In this document: positions 1-12,700 of the stretch, one piece after another
How positions within the stretch are numbered: position 1 is the stretch's first letter
Layout: every line of letters begins with the position of its first letter
From: Arbacia lixula
Lineage: Eukaryota > Echinodermata > Echinoidea > Arbacioida > Arbaciidae
Direction of reading: 5' to 3'
Length of the DNA: 64,000 bases
NCBI GenBank assembly: GCA_963669155.1
Contig: OZ022578.1
Coordinates: 8,865,230-8,929,229, forward strand
Made by a program: the position numbers and the translations under genes
Notes under the pieces: model-generated
What the model was told of the DNA's origin: nothing
What the model saw: the letters and a program-made list of their open reading frames with translations, nothing else
The model's database searches: none

Positions 1-589
1 ATACAGTGTCAATTTGGACATATATTCTAGAATATTAATATAACAAATATGAGTGAAATATAAATAACGGGCTATTCATAATGATCCGAAGCTCGATGGA
101 ATGAAAGCCCAATCAGAGGTTAACAGAAGGTTATGTAATGTTTGACATATCACACACCTAAAGCCATATTCATGAAATGTGATGAAATCTTATGACAGAA
201 ACACTATTTTGAACCTCTTTACTGACTTTACCTTCTCATAAAGGGAAGGGAGAGAAGAAAGAAAGGATACTGTCAAAATATATATTGATTCATTCATATA
301 AAATTAAGCAAAAGATACAGATGAAAAGAGCGACACTGTTTCGATTGGTGGTGGAGTTAATTGAAGTGTGGCTCACAATCCTTATCTTGGTGTGTGCGAG
401 TGGTGTTTGCACCGTTCATCTGCCTTTTAGATGGTCGCTTTAGATGGACTGAGCAGCATCGACCTGGGTAGTGCTGTTCAGTGGAGTAGCACAGTGGCAA
501 CACCATGCATTTCCTACATTGGGGACTACCTATGGTTGCAAGTGTGAAAGGCCCTAAATTTAAAAGCGTGTCTGGTTGTTCACACTCAC
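1..589. other. P4-ATPase intron, no further feature seen
   Basis: This holds the donor side of the intron after the ELDG exon. I looked for the next exon (ETNLKVRQ...) on the minus strand and did not find it, so it lies beyond the left edge. The sequence is AT-rich and I recognise no repeat. Confidence 0.6.
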
Positions 590-733
590 CCGTCCAGCTC
601 TGCGGTCTCGATGTAGACCAGACTGTGTGGCTCGCTGGAGGACAGGAGAAGGATGTCTGCCGCAATGAAGTCATTGTTCTTCATGCGAATGATGTCACCC
701 ACCTGAACGTGCTGCCACTGCACTGATGTCAGT
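590..733 (-). CDS. ATP8B-like: P4-ATPase exon: actuator domain up to ELDG
   Basis: A 144-nt exon. The acceptor has a strong pyrimidine tract ending in ctctccccag and the donor is GACGG|gtgagt. A nearer AG (giving TGGCAGC as first bases) was discarded because only the 733 boundary keeps frame with the previous exon. It encodes [20 protein letters not shown] and ends at ELDG. The DGET loop that dephosphorylates the pump continues in an exon outside the window. Confidence 0.94.
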
Positions 734-3700
734 CTGGGGAGAGGGCAGAAGACAGCATGAGGATGGAAACTTTACAATTAGACTAAAAATCAAATACTGT
801 AAAATTATCATGCGATGTTAATTTTTGTGCTTCTTGCGCAAAACAGAGCAAGTTCAAACTTTATATCACTGTAATATCATATGTAATTTTGTGTAATTAC
901 ACTGAAACTAAGTAGGTGTATTAAATTGAAAGTTACAGCAAAATATAAAGTCAAGATACCTTTTCACATTCTCTGTAATCTCTGTAATTAATTATCCCAT
1001 GGCATTACACCAACCTTAATAAATGAACATTTAAAAAAAACTTGAATCATTGATTTAAGCTCAGTTAGAGCAAATTTGAAAGAAATTTGGATAAAAAACA
1101 GATCACCCAAATCCAACACAATGCTGTTACACGTTATACACACATTTGTCATGGAGCAGCAGTACTTGGCACACACAGGGTGAATAAAAGTCAACTTACT
1201 CTCCATTGACCAGTACAAACGTCTCTCTATGGTTGACCTGCCGGTCACATTTATGTCTGCTCTGTAAAAACAAACAAACAAACAAATACATGTGTCCATC
1301 AGAAATATACATGAATACAATGCATCTCTTAACCCGGTGCTTACTGATAGATTTTCTGGCTTTGTGAAGCCTGGTCCTGTGAGGATGTCAAAATTTGCCA
1401 TGGACCTGCAATAACCAAAGAGTTGAGGCTTAATTCTGTTCTATAAGGTTTTTAAAGTTTATTCATGGCCTGTTGTCATTTGTCCAAACAGCAGATTGTA
1501 TGGGAGTAATGCTGGTTAGTATCTGAGGGGAAAAGAGCCAACTCACATGTATGCGGGCTCAGTAAAGAATTGTCCAATTCTGCGTAACAGGGTTCAGAGA
1601 TTAGCATTAAGTACAGACCTTCACGGATGGTTCTGAGGTAGATCATTTCACCAGTAATACTCGGATTAGTTATTACAATGATATGATGGTTTCCATGGGA
1701 ACCCATGAGAATTGCTGCCAATCTTGAAACAAAGGGATATGAAAGTGTACTTGGCCTGGTTTACAGGCTGCCATGCCATCAACTATTTCTACTCCAAACT
1801 CTACAATAAAGAGGTCTGGTTGCAGTAGACTTACTAGACTATTCATTCTCTCAGAAGGGGAGAATTGGTCTAGTTTGTACGTCATCTGAACGTAAACATG
1901 TTAACAAGTGATTATTTGGATAAAAAATGTAAAGCAGCCTGAAAGCCATGCTAAGACCAACTGAATGAATACAATGTCACACGAGCAACATTATATAAAA
2001 AAATGATCAGTGACATTTTGTACAAGACATTTTTCTCTTTGGGTTTCAAACACAATAGTTCCTTGTGACAAACATACATTTAACTTGATATCAGTCTAGC
2101 ATATATATCATATTAGCATGGAGGTATTAAGGCAGTGGCTGCTGGGCAACTGATACTTACAATGTCGTCCACAGCATCTTTGATGGCAGTGACTCCCAGC
2201 ACCAGAACGAGAGGCAGAGCAGTGGTGACAGGGTTCAGAGACGAGATTGCGGGAATCACCTAGAAACAACATCACAAAATACAGACTTTGAATAAGGGGG
2301 TACCAAAGGATTCAAAATTATTTGATATTTTTGCTATCAAAATCAGAAGTGTAAAAGCAGATTAGTGCAAGTTTACAAAAAATAAAATAAGAAAAATTAT
2401 CAGAGAGTTATGAGCTATTGACTTTTTGCCATTAAAATCAGAACAACTTGTAAAAGCAGATTGGTGCAAGTTCATGAACAAATGAATTAAGAAGAGTTTT
2501 CATCATTTTTTAATCAGAGACACAAGCCCTGTAACTGACTGTGAGCCAATGATTTTCTGGTCATTGGTTTGCTACATGCATTTGCTTCATGCACTCTGAA
2601 TATTAATAGAAAGAGTACATGCATGGACCACTGCCATTGCAGGTACATGTAGATTCAGAATTCAAGGTAAGTAATTCTTATGTTCAAAAAGTCAGAATTT
2701 ATCAACATTTCCCCGAGCATTATCAAACTCTCATAAATCTTTACAGTACCTCTGATTACTGGTACTTTTGACTTATGAATAATTGACAAGACATGGTATA
2801 AAAATATATCTCTGACCATTTATTTCCTATTGAAATTAAGTTGTTTTTAAAGTTTACCCACTAATGTCACCAAGTCAAACTTGGCAATATTTCCCTTCCA
2901 CGAAATGTACCCAAAATACTTGTCAATGTTATTGTAAATGAGATCAAATCTTGAGTTTAGTTTGTCATGTGACACTCAGTTCATGTTGCGGGCCCAAACT
3001 ACATTTATAGTATGTGCAATACCAGGAACAAGTACAGTGTACTTTGGTACTGTTCCCCTCACCTGACCACGCCCCCTCGCCTGACCACGCCCCCTCACCT
3101 TACCATTTTATACTATACATTTATAGTATGTGCAATACCAGGAACAAGTACAGTGTACTTTGGTACTGTTCCCCTCGCCTGACCACGCCCCCTCGCCTGA
3201 CCACACCCCCTCACCTGACCATGCCCATTATAATAGTGGAGACGGAGCTTACCTGTAAGATAAGCAGACAGATGAAGTAGAAGTTTGCAATCCTCAGCAG
3301 CTGCTCAAAGAGGTTCCTGGGCAGGAAGGTGAAGATGTTGTACTTGGATGTCTTGATGTAATTGTTCTGCAGAAGACAAGGAAAAGACAAGACACAATGA
3401 AGACTCACACATTAGCACGGACCATTTCACTCTCGTCTTGACCCTCTCATTACAGAGCCTTGAAAACTACATTGAATTATTACATACCTCCACACCTATG
3501 TACATGTATTACCGAAACTGTTAATGTCAATTAGACAATGCTATTATTACAAGGCTGCAGGCCGAGAGATAATGGCATCATTTGAGATCACCGCTGGGCG
3601 TAAAGTTAAACCATGTCCTGAATATCAGTGCAGTTTATATTTGTTTTAAACAAATAAACAAAAATATAATAAATCAGTATTTTACAAACATCAAACAAGA

Positions 3701-6700
3701 CTTTTCAAAGGCAAAACTCAATTCTACATTGATCAATCAACAGTGCATGTTAGCATTCACATCATTTGACATTATTTGTACCCAGCATTGCACATTACTT
3801 TGACATTGTATTCGCTTTAAAAATATGTGCCAGCCAAAACCAAAACCTGCACAAGTTTGAGGGTCATCACACAAGTAAACACAAAATAATGGCTATATGA
3901 AGAATTAAATCATTGATGAAAGTTGCAGTGTACAGGAGATAAAGATCCAGGAAATAACTTTGCACAGTGTACATCAAATAGAACCCTCCAAGAAGCTATT
4001 TGATCCAACGCTGAACAACTGCATACCAGGTTACTTCTATTGCATACCAACTGAGGCATGGCAAAACTTTTATCGAGGTTGCATGCCTGAGTAGATTTTA
4101 TACATCTACTAAGACTCTGAAGAATAATCGAGGTAAGGAAATACGGTGCCTGCACATGTACACTATAGATGGCAAGCTGAGTGTACAGGTACAGCACATG
4201 TACTCAGGCTTGCATGTACTACCTTAGTGTGATTTTACCATTCATATTGTTACATGTGTACACCAATACCAGATGAAAATGTTTTTGGATTAAGTTGAAA
4301 TTGAGCCTGTGCCTGAGGGCTACATAATAAAGGGTGAGGGGGAGGGTGCGTGGGAGGAGATTCAGGGTCTGTTTTCGTTTTCTCATCACAAGGCAAATAC
4401 AGCTCTAGAGAGTCAACTTTGATTTCAAAGGAAATCCTGCTTTGCGGTTGTGGGTTTGTCTGGAATAAAATATATCCTTATTCTGGGTCCTGAATGTACA
4501 TTGAAATGCCTCTACCTACAGATGAGCTCAAACTACATAATATGTATGACATACATGTTTGCTTTGGCCAAAATTAATGTACAGTACATGAACTGTACAC
4601 AGTCATATGAACCCTTTGTGGCCAAGATAATGTTGCTCTTTGCGATTTGTACATGAAGAGTTTTGATAATGAAATCAAAATGTCACTGTAGTTTGTATAA
4701 TGGTATTGTTTTTCACATTTATACATTACCAACTCGTACATGTTATGTATTTTGTCTTTTGTTTTGGTCAATATAGACACAAATTCATGTAGGGTAAATG
4801 TACATGTATACCGAAAATGTACATGTACAGTACGTTTGAAATCAACCCATTTCATGAAGTGAGGCCGTTAATCCAAAAACAGAGTTACAGAGCATGGAAT
4901 TAGATTCTAAAGGCGATGTTTAAGACCCGTCAGAACCTCCCCTCTCTTTTCTGAGTGAATGCAAAAATCCTGCTCAGCATATAGCGAGATTTTGATCCTG
5001 ATGGAAATCAAGTGGCAAATATTACCACATTGAATACTACTTTGCAGGTCAGATTTTACTCAGCTTTTCTCCACTGGATTGCAATCCAAATCTCACTTGT
5101 GTGTCTGTGTAAATCCCCTCTAGTATCATTCTTTACAATGTGTCTTGAAAAAAATATTGGCTGATCTCCAATCTATGTACTATGTGCTGAACATGCACAT
5201 GTGTGCTTACATGTATAAACACATAATTTTTTTTCTTCTACATGTGTGTTTGTGTGATGAGTGCATTTCTAACTAGAGCAATTCGACTGCCACGCAGTCG
5301 ATAAATATGCCTCCGCCTCTTTGCTAGCTCTATTTAGATTATTTTCAGAAAATCTGTTTGTTTGGTTGGAAATGTTCCAGTTCCTATGTGAAATGAAAAT
5401 ACCATTTATTCTGTTTTTCTATCTTTAGTGAAGTTTGGCAATGTTCATTTGACCTTTGACCTCTTACTTCTTTGACTTCCAAACTAACCAGTCTGTCTAA
5501 ATCCATCCCTGTATCCTTGTGATTCTTGTACCATGTTTTCTTGAAATACATAATTGGATTGGGATTTATTGTGAAAAGTATCAATTTGGGGGCAATTTTC
5601 AGCAAATTCTGGCAAAGTTCATAAACCTTTGACCTCTGACCTTTCAGGAATTTTACCCAAACTTTCACCAGTCTACCTTCATGAAGTGACACATCTCTGT
5701 ACCATGTTTGTTAAGATTGAATCATTAGATTTGGATTCAATGTGAAAAATAGCAAATTTTTGCAAAGTGCATTGACCTTTTACCTCTGACCTTTGAGAAA
5801 TTTCACCAAAAATGTTATCAGTCTACCCCCAAGTAGTGATCCATCTTTGCACTATGTTTAGTTGGTAATGTACCATTGGACTTGGATTTACTTTGAAAAA
5901 TATCACTTTGGGGGCAATTTTTAGGTAATTTTTTGACAAAGTGCATTGACCTTTGACCTCTGACCTTTGAGAAATTTCACCAAAAATGTCACCAGTCTCA
6001 CCCTAAGCAGTGATCCATCTTTGCACCATGTTTAGTTGGTGATGTACCATTGGATTTGGATTTAATGTGAAAAATATAAAGTTTGGGGCAGTTTTTAGCC
6101 AATTTTGGCAAAGTTCATTGACCTTTGACCTCTGACCTTTCAGGAATTTTACCAAAAATTTCATCAGTCTATCCCCAAGTAGTGATCCATCCGTGTACCA
6201 TGTTAAATGAGAACTACATCATTGGACTTGGGTTTATTGTGAAAAAGGTCAAATTTTTGCAATTTTTCACAAAGTTCATTGACCTTTGACCTCTAAACTT
6301 TCAGGAATTTGACCCAAAATGTCACCAGTCTACCTCCAAGTAGTGATCCATCTTTGTACCATGTTTAATGAGAATTGCATCCTTGGATTTAGATTTATTG
6401 TGGAAAAGGTCATTTGGGGGCAATTTTTACAATGTTCATTGACCTTTGACCTTTGACATCAATCAGATTTGACCCCAAACTTACACACTTCATTGGTTTT
6501 ATGCAATACACACATGTACCAAGTTTGAAGCAAATCTGGTTCACGGTTCTCAAGATATTGCCGAAACGGATTCGGGACGGACGGACGGACGGACGGACGG
6601 ATGGACGGACGGACAACCCGAAAACATAATGCCTCCGCCACTTCGTGGCGGAGGCATAAAAATAACTACAGCTGAACATGCACATGTGTGCTTACATGTA

Positions 6701-9700
6701 CATGTATAAACACATAATTTGTTTTCTTCTACATGTGTGTTTGTGTGATGAGTGCATTTCTAAAAATAACTACAGCTGAACATGCACATGTGTGCTTACA
6801 TGTACATGTATAAACACATAATTTGTTTTCTTCTACATGTGTGTTTGTGTGATGAGTGCATTTCTAAAAATAAGAACAGAGTTCTGGGTGTGGTCTAGTG
6901 TGTAGTGTGCAGACACTTATTCAATATCAGTCAAATAAAATGAAATTCAATGCAATCACAACTAAATGATACATATATGACTCCAATTGATATCTTTATG
7001 GTTGTTAGACACTTATGAAATGAGAACATGTTTAAATATATCTACACTTAACAGGTCAAGTATGTACAAAGTGATACATATGGCTCCAATTAATATCCTA
7101 AATGGTTGTTAAACACTTACATACTGTATGAGAACATGTCTAAATATATCTACGCTGCATAGGTATGTATAACATGTACATGTACGTCTACAACGTACAT
7201 GTACAGGCATTCATGTACTGCTACATGAAGGATGAAGGTGATGTACAATACAAATGTGTGGGAGTGAGACCTTTTGTGTAATCAAATCAAGGAACTTCAA
7301 TCACAGCCAGGTCTACATACATGTATACAGTATGTACATGTACATGTACATGTACACGTACAGTTCGTCTACATCATAGGCTGCAGTCTTCTCCTTTATA
7401 TGCTGCAATAAAAGATACTTAGAAACTAAATGCAAACTGAGTCTGCACCTGTAGACTAGCCTGTTTTTTTTCTCCCTCTTCAAGACAGCTACCATGAACA
7501 GTGACTTATTGCTCAGGCCAAGGAGTGCAAAACAAGGGGCACTATTTGCTTGTAATGGGGGCACATACATGTAGACCTGAATTCTACTGAACCAGGTAAA
7601 TTTCCAGATCACAAAACAACTTGCTGTAATGTAGTTTGTCACTTACAGACTAGTGAAGAGTAAAGAACCACCTTTTACTGTTTGTGTGAATGTACATGTA
7701 CAGTAGAAGAAGTCATACATTACTAGGTAAATTATGTCCATGCATGCTATTACTTCATACCTTACTCTCGATGTATTTTTGTCATGACTTGCAACTTGTG
7801 GCCTATGGTACATAATGGAAAGTGGCCAAATTTCATGACGTCAATGCATCAAATGGAGATTTCATTTTCTAATCACAGGGCAAAGATTAGCTTCTAGAGT
7901 GAAAACTCAAATTTCAAAGGATATCCTATTTTGTGGGTTTGCCTAGAAGAAAATTTGTCATTTTTCTGGGTCCTGAATGTACATCCTCAAACTTACAGAT
8001 GAGCTCATCTATGACGTCTTTTGCTTTGACCATATAAATTAATATGTACAGTTGAGGCAAAAGGTTTACATACGCCCATGGAATTCAGTAAAAATTTGTT
8101 CGCCTGCCAACCATCGTAAAATTTACTATATCTTCAGAAATATAAATACTACCATGACGAATTTGGTATCAAATAAAAGAGCGTATTAAGCTCTTTTACA
8201 TTATTGGAATGCTGTTGGGATTAAAATATATTTCAGGTGGAATTTTCTTTGAAGAAAAAAAGTAATATTCATGTCAAATGTATTCTATTGTTTGTTATCA
8301 TATTATCAAACATTGTTTCAGAGAAATAAATGTCAAATCTATGATTTATATTACATTTTCTATCATGATATATAAATCATCAATGAACAACAAATTTATG
8401 CTTGTGTTAAGAAGTAATTAGCAAAATTATGAAATGTTTTTGTCAAGTTTTTATTTTTAATTTGTCTAAAATATGAAGATTTTTGTGGAAAAAAATGACA
8501 CCTAAATATTTTTCAGCTCCTGATGACAAAGCAATGTGATGAAGGGGCATGACATGTTTGATATCAAATTCTTCATGATAGCACAAATATTTTATAAGAT
8601 ACAGTAAATTTCATGATGTTTGGCAAGTGTCATATTTTCTTTGAATTTCCTGGGTGTACATGTAAACTTCTGGCCTCAACTGTGAAGAGTACATTTGATA
8701 TTGACCCCTTTCTGAGCAAACTCATGCTGCTCTGTGGGATTTGTATGTACTGTACATCAAGAGTTTTGATCAAAATTTAAGTTGTATTGTTTTTCACTCT
8801 TACATTGCTGCAATACTACAGTACATGATGTACTGTACATGTACAGTATACACTGTACATGTGTAGGTCTTGGTCTGCAGCATTTCAAACAACATTTGCT
8901 CAGCTTTATTTCTTGTGTGCTTTCGTATATGCAGTTACTGTCTGCTCTACAAGGGCAGGACACTTCTTTTTTTTATGCTTGTGAACATCAATTCATCCCA
9001 AGCCGCTGTGTCAATGTTTGTAGAGCACGCAGTGCATTCTGGGTACTGTACATGTTCATGCAATGTTAACATGGAAACAAACCAAAAATGAATTGTAGGG
9101 GCTTATTTTAAGGCTTAATAAAAGGGAGTGAATTCCATGAACAATGCTTAGCATCATCATAACCCGTGGAGGAAATGTATTATTATCCTGATTTCATTCA
9201 TTTTAGCTGATAATACTGATGGACTATATCTTTGACCACAGGGAAAACAATGGTGGACTATTCAAAGAAAACCCTGATCCTGTGAGTTTTGGGTGAAATA
9301 TGTCCATGAAATGTATTAAAAAGCCCAGATCATTTCCATGCAAAATATAATATGTATAAAGTACAGTACATGTACACAATGAAGCAACCTCAAAACTACA
9401 ATGTCATGTACATGTACTAGACCTATGTTAAAAAGAACTTTTGACCCTCTTGAAAAATAATTATAAATCAGTTTCAGCTTACATCAAGCTGAAATTGACA
9501 CATCAGACAAGACAAAGACAAGGGATGTCGATTTTTTTAGAGACAGATTTAGTAACATTTCATTTGTGATTAATTTTCATGTAATAATCCTGTGAATATT
9601 TATTGAGATTTTCTCTTTTGGACAAATTTTGATCTAAAAATGTGTGTGTATCAGATAATTAATGCAGAACACAACAATGGTCATTGTGCGTCACACATGC

Positions 9701-12700
9701 CAACCCCCAACTTCTTTTCTGCCAGAAGCATCATGCATTATTAATTATACTGTGATGGCAGTTGCTAGTGGGGTTACAGGTGTGATACACAATGGTAAGG
9801 TACACTGTAATTGTTGTGTTCTGAATCAATTTTCTCTCACACACACACATTTGGAGGTCCAAATTTGTCAAAAATTGAAAATTTCATAAAATATTCAAGT
9901 GATTATTACATGAAAAATAATTCATGAAAATGCCACAAAACATGTCTCTAAATAATTTAACACCCCAAGACTTTATGATGTGTTAATTTCAGCTTGTTTT
10001 GAGTTTAAACTGATTTTTAATTATTTTTCAAAAGTGTCAAACATTTTATTGTACATGTGGTATGTAACATTAAGTTGGGGTCATTTTGTTGGGTCATTTT
10101 GTTGGGGCCTATTTTCCATATAAGTTGTTAATGTTCAGTCATCCACAGTGTGCATTGTATGAAGTTCAAAGGATACTCTTTTCCCATAAAATGCACCACA
10201 TTAGAATACATGTTGTCCACCTTTATTAAAAAACACATTATTTTAACGTTTAACACTTGAGGAACTAAAAACATGATAACCCCACATATGGCTTGTGTGA
10301 CAATATTTGGTTTGCCTATTAAATAGCCGAGTGACTTGCCTGGGCCATTAGCTGTGTGCTAGTGGGTTTTCATGATCTCATGCGCAGTGTACCATAACCA
10401 GAGCAGCCTACTTCAATCTGAGCATAGACCGTGATCTGAGGGAGCGTCTGGAAAGCTCTTTAGCACGGAGGCAGGTGAGCGTGAGCATCCACACACCCTG
10501 ATATGATCGATGCCAGGTAATTACACGCTCTTGTGTTCAATCAGTGCCAGCATGCCCTTACATGCAGCCTAGCTTACAGGCTGTGGAACATTACAGATCC
10601 AAACTACAGGATCTAAAGTCATGTCTAGTATACAAGACTAATTACTTATTTACCCCAGTCAAAGCCACACTTCCCAGAATGAGGTGGGAGAAATATTTAA
10701 GAGCTATTAGTCTTCTGATGGATTCCAGCCTCACTTGAATTATAGATTTTATATTAGAAAAAAGAAATGTCTAACAGCCTGAAAGCCAGGCTTGCTGAAT
10801 ACGTAGACAGGAGCTCTACACTCGGTACATGATGTATGTACTTTGAAAGTTCATTATAGACAAATGGAATCAATGGAGGTGGGTAGGGAGGTGAATGAAC
10901 GGTGGCTCACATCCTCCTGGCAGCTTTGATATTAAGCTCCTTCAGAAGAAATTCAATATCTACATGGTTACCATTTTTCGTAATGTATTCACGACTTTCT
11001 CCCTGACTGCTCATAGCATGCTATTGCATTCACCTGCATCTACTCATTTAGATTCATCGGTGGAATGCGCTTTGAATATTAGCTGTTGCTACTCGGAAAA
11101 TCCACGAACGAGCCTTGGGGTTTTCATTAGTAACATAGGCCTATTGCTTGAAAGATGTGCATAAAACGTGCATACATGTACCGGTATCATTGGTATGACA
11201 AAAATGATCTATTGAATGGCACACTATACACACATATGCACACACACATCCCACCCTACCTCAGAAGCAAACATGCATAGCCCTCCCTTCCCTTCCTTTA
11301 TCCCCTCTCCTTTTTCTCTTGCTCTCCACGTTTCTCCTCTTTTCCGTCATCTCCTTCTCGTGTTCTCCCTCCAATCCAACCCTCTTCCCCATCTTTGTGT
11401 ATATGTTTTTGTTTGTCTCCTTTCCCTTTTTCTACAATATCAACACCATGCTACTATAATTACTACCAGTAACACCATGGGCATAAATCGCTCTCCAAAG
11501 GGGAAGGGGAGGGGGACATGTTTTTTCTCAAGAAGTAAACGCTGAGCGAGCCGGGGGGGGGGGGGGGGGGGGATATTTGATATTGTGGGGGTAGTGGGGG
11601 ACAGGACCGAAAACAGTGGGGGGGGGGGGACACTTGATCTTGTTGGCGTACAGGAACGAAAATAGTGGGGGGGGGGGACATGTCCCCCCCCCCACCCCCT
11701 TCCCCTCTGGTCAATAGACCATTTCGTAATTACACCATGGTCGGACAATGCACTGAATAAATACTACTAGACTGCTGACTGGGATTGTTTCATGAAACTG
11801 TGTTGGATCATGGATGTAAAGACATTTTACAGTGTGCCCTGAACAACAATAGAAGCAGATGCACATGGTGGAATGTTCTTTCACTATCTTCTCAGAGCTG
11901 AATAGCTGTTGCCATATTTGCATGATAATAGATTGAAATGTGGTCGACTATCTAATGAATTCCCATTTTACTCTGTGAGTTTGGGAATTGACCTGAGGTC
12001 ATTTACTGAAAGCAATAATCTGCTCATGCGCAAATTGCAATTACGAAATGGCTTATATGCAGTACTCTCCCTGTTCAGACTAAAGTAGAAAAATGTTTGT
12101 GCAAACTTACCGCATATTTAAACTTTGAGTTGAATCCTCTGTCGTTTGCCTTCAATATCCGTTCCTTTTCTGTAAATGGAGGTAAAGAAGAAATCCGAGA
12201 ATATAAATCAAATTGTGTAATCAAAATATCCTAATAATATACATGTAGTATATATGCTGTACAACAGTAATTTATCGCTTTCAATACTACAGTATGTATA
12301 CATGTAGCTGACAGTGTGTGTGCAATAACAGTGGACGATGAGCACAAGTTGCTTAAGATTTAAGGATAAAACCAGTACCAGTACATGCAATTACTTGATA
12401 ACAGGTTCCCATGTTCAGGGTTTATAGAATTTTGAGGTAAGAAAGGTTTGCAGATGTGAGTTCTACAACAAGAAAGTCAAGTACACTATTAAAGCTGGAA
12501 GTTCTTTAAGACAGATACAATGTACCGATATTGGGCTTACCACAAACATGTAGTCTACAATGTTTTTAAACTGTTAAAATGTACCATGGTTATGGTACAT
12601 TGTACATACACTCCAGCTCAAAGGAATTGGCATAGGGAAAGGTAAAGGGAATATTTTGTCCAGTTCAGCATGAAATATGATGCTTTTTAGGCTACAGCCA

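Larger units (their letters stand above)
3367..12110. other. Large P4-ATPase intron (8.7 kb) filled with repeats
   Basis: No coding exon was found here on either strand. It contains a duplicated 0.37-kb unit, the AGGTCA tandem element, a Tc1-like MITE, a long fold-back element, two short MITE copies and a G-run cluster, each listed separately. Stretches such as 3430-4370, 6870-7850, 8820-9430 and 10050-10960 show only AT-rich unique-looking sequence with scattered TACATGTA palindromes. Confidence 0.6.

Noticed and set aside
988-1401. 137-residue minus-strand frame overlapping the RHKCD exon
   Set aside because: It overlaps the true exon in a different frame and reads through splice sites. 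The real exon is 1200-1261.
5272-6656. CRISPR-like or coding interpretation of the regular repeats
   Set aside because: Units are diverged along their whole length with no constant repeat and unique spacers, and the genome is eukaryotic.
10395-10485. Exon-like stretch on the plus strand ([21 protein letters not shown] then gtgagc)
   Set aside because: Opposite strand to the surrounding gene, stops close on both sides, no recognised homologous family and no partner exon.
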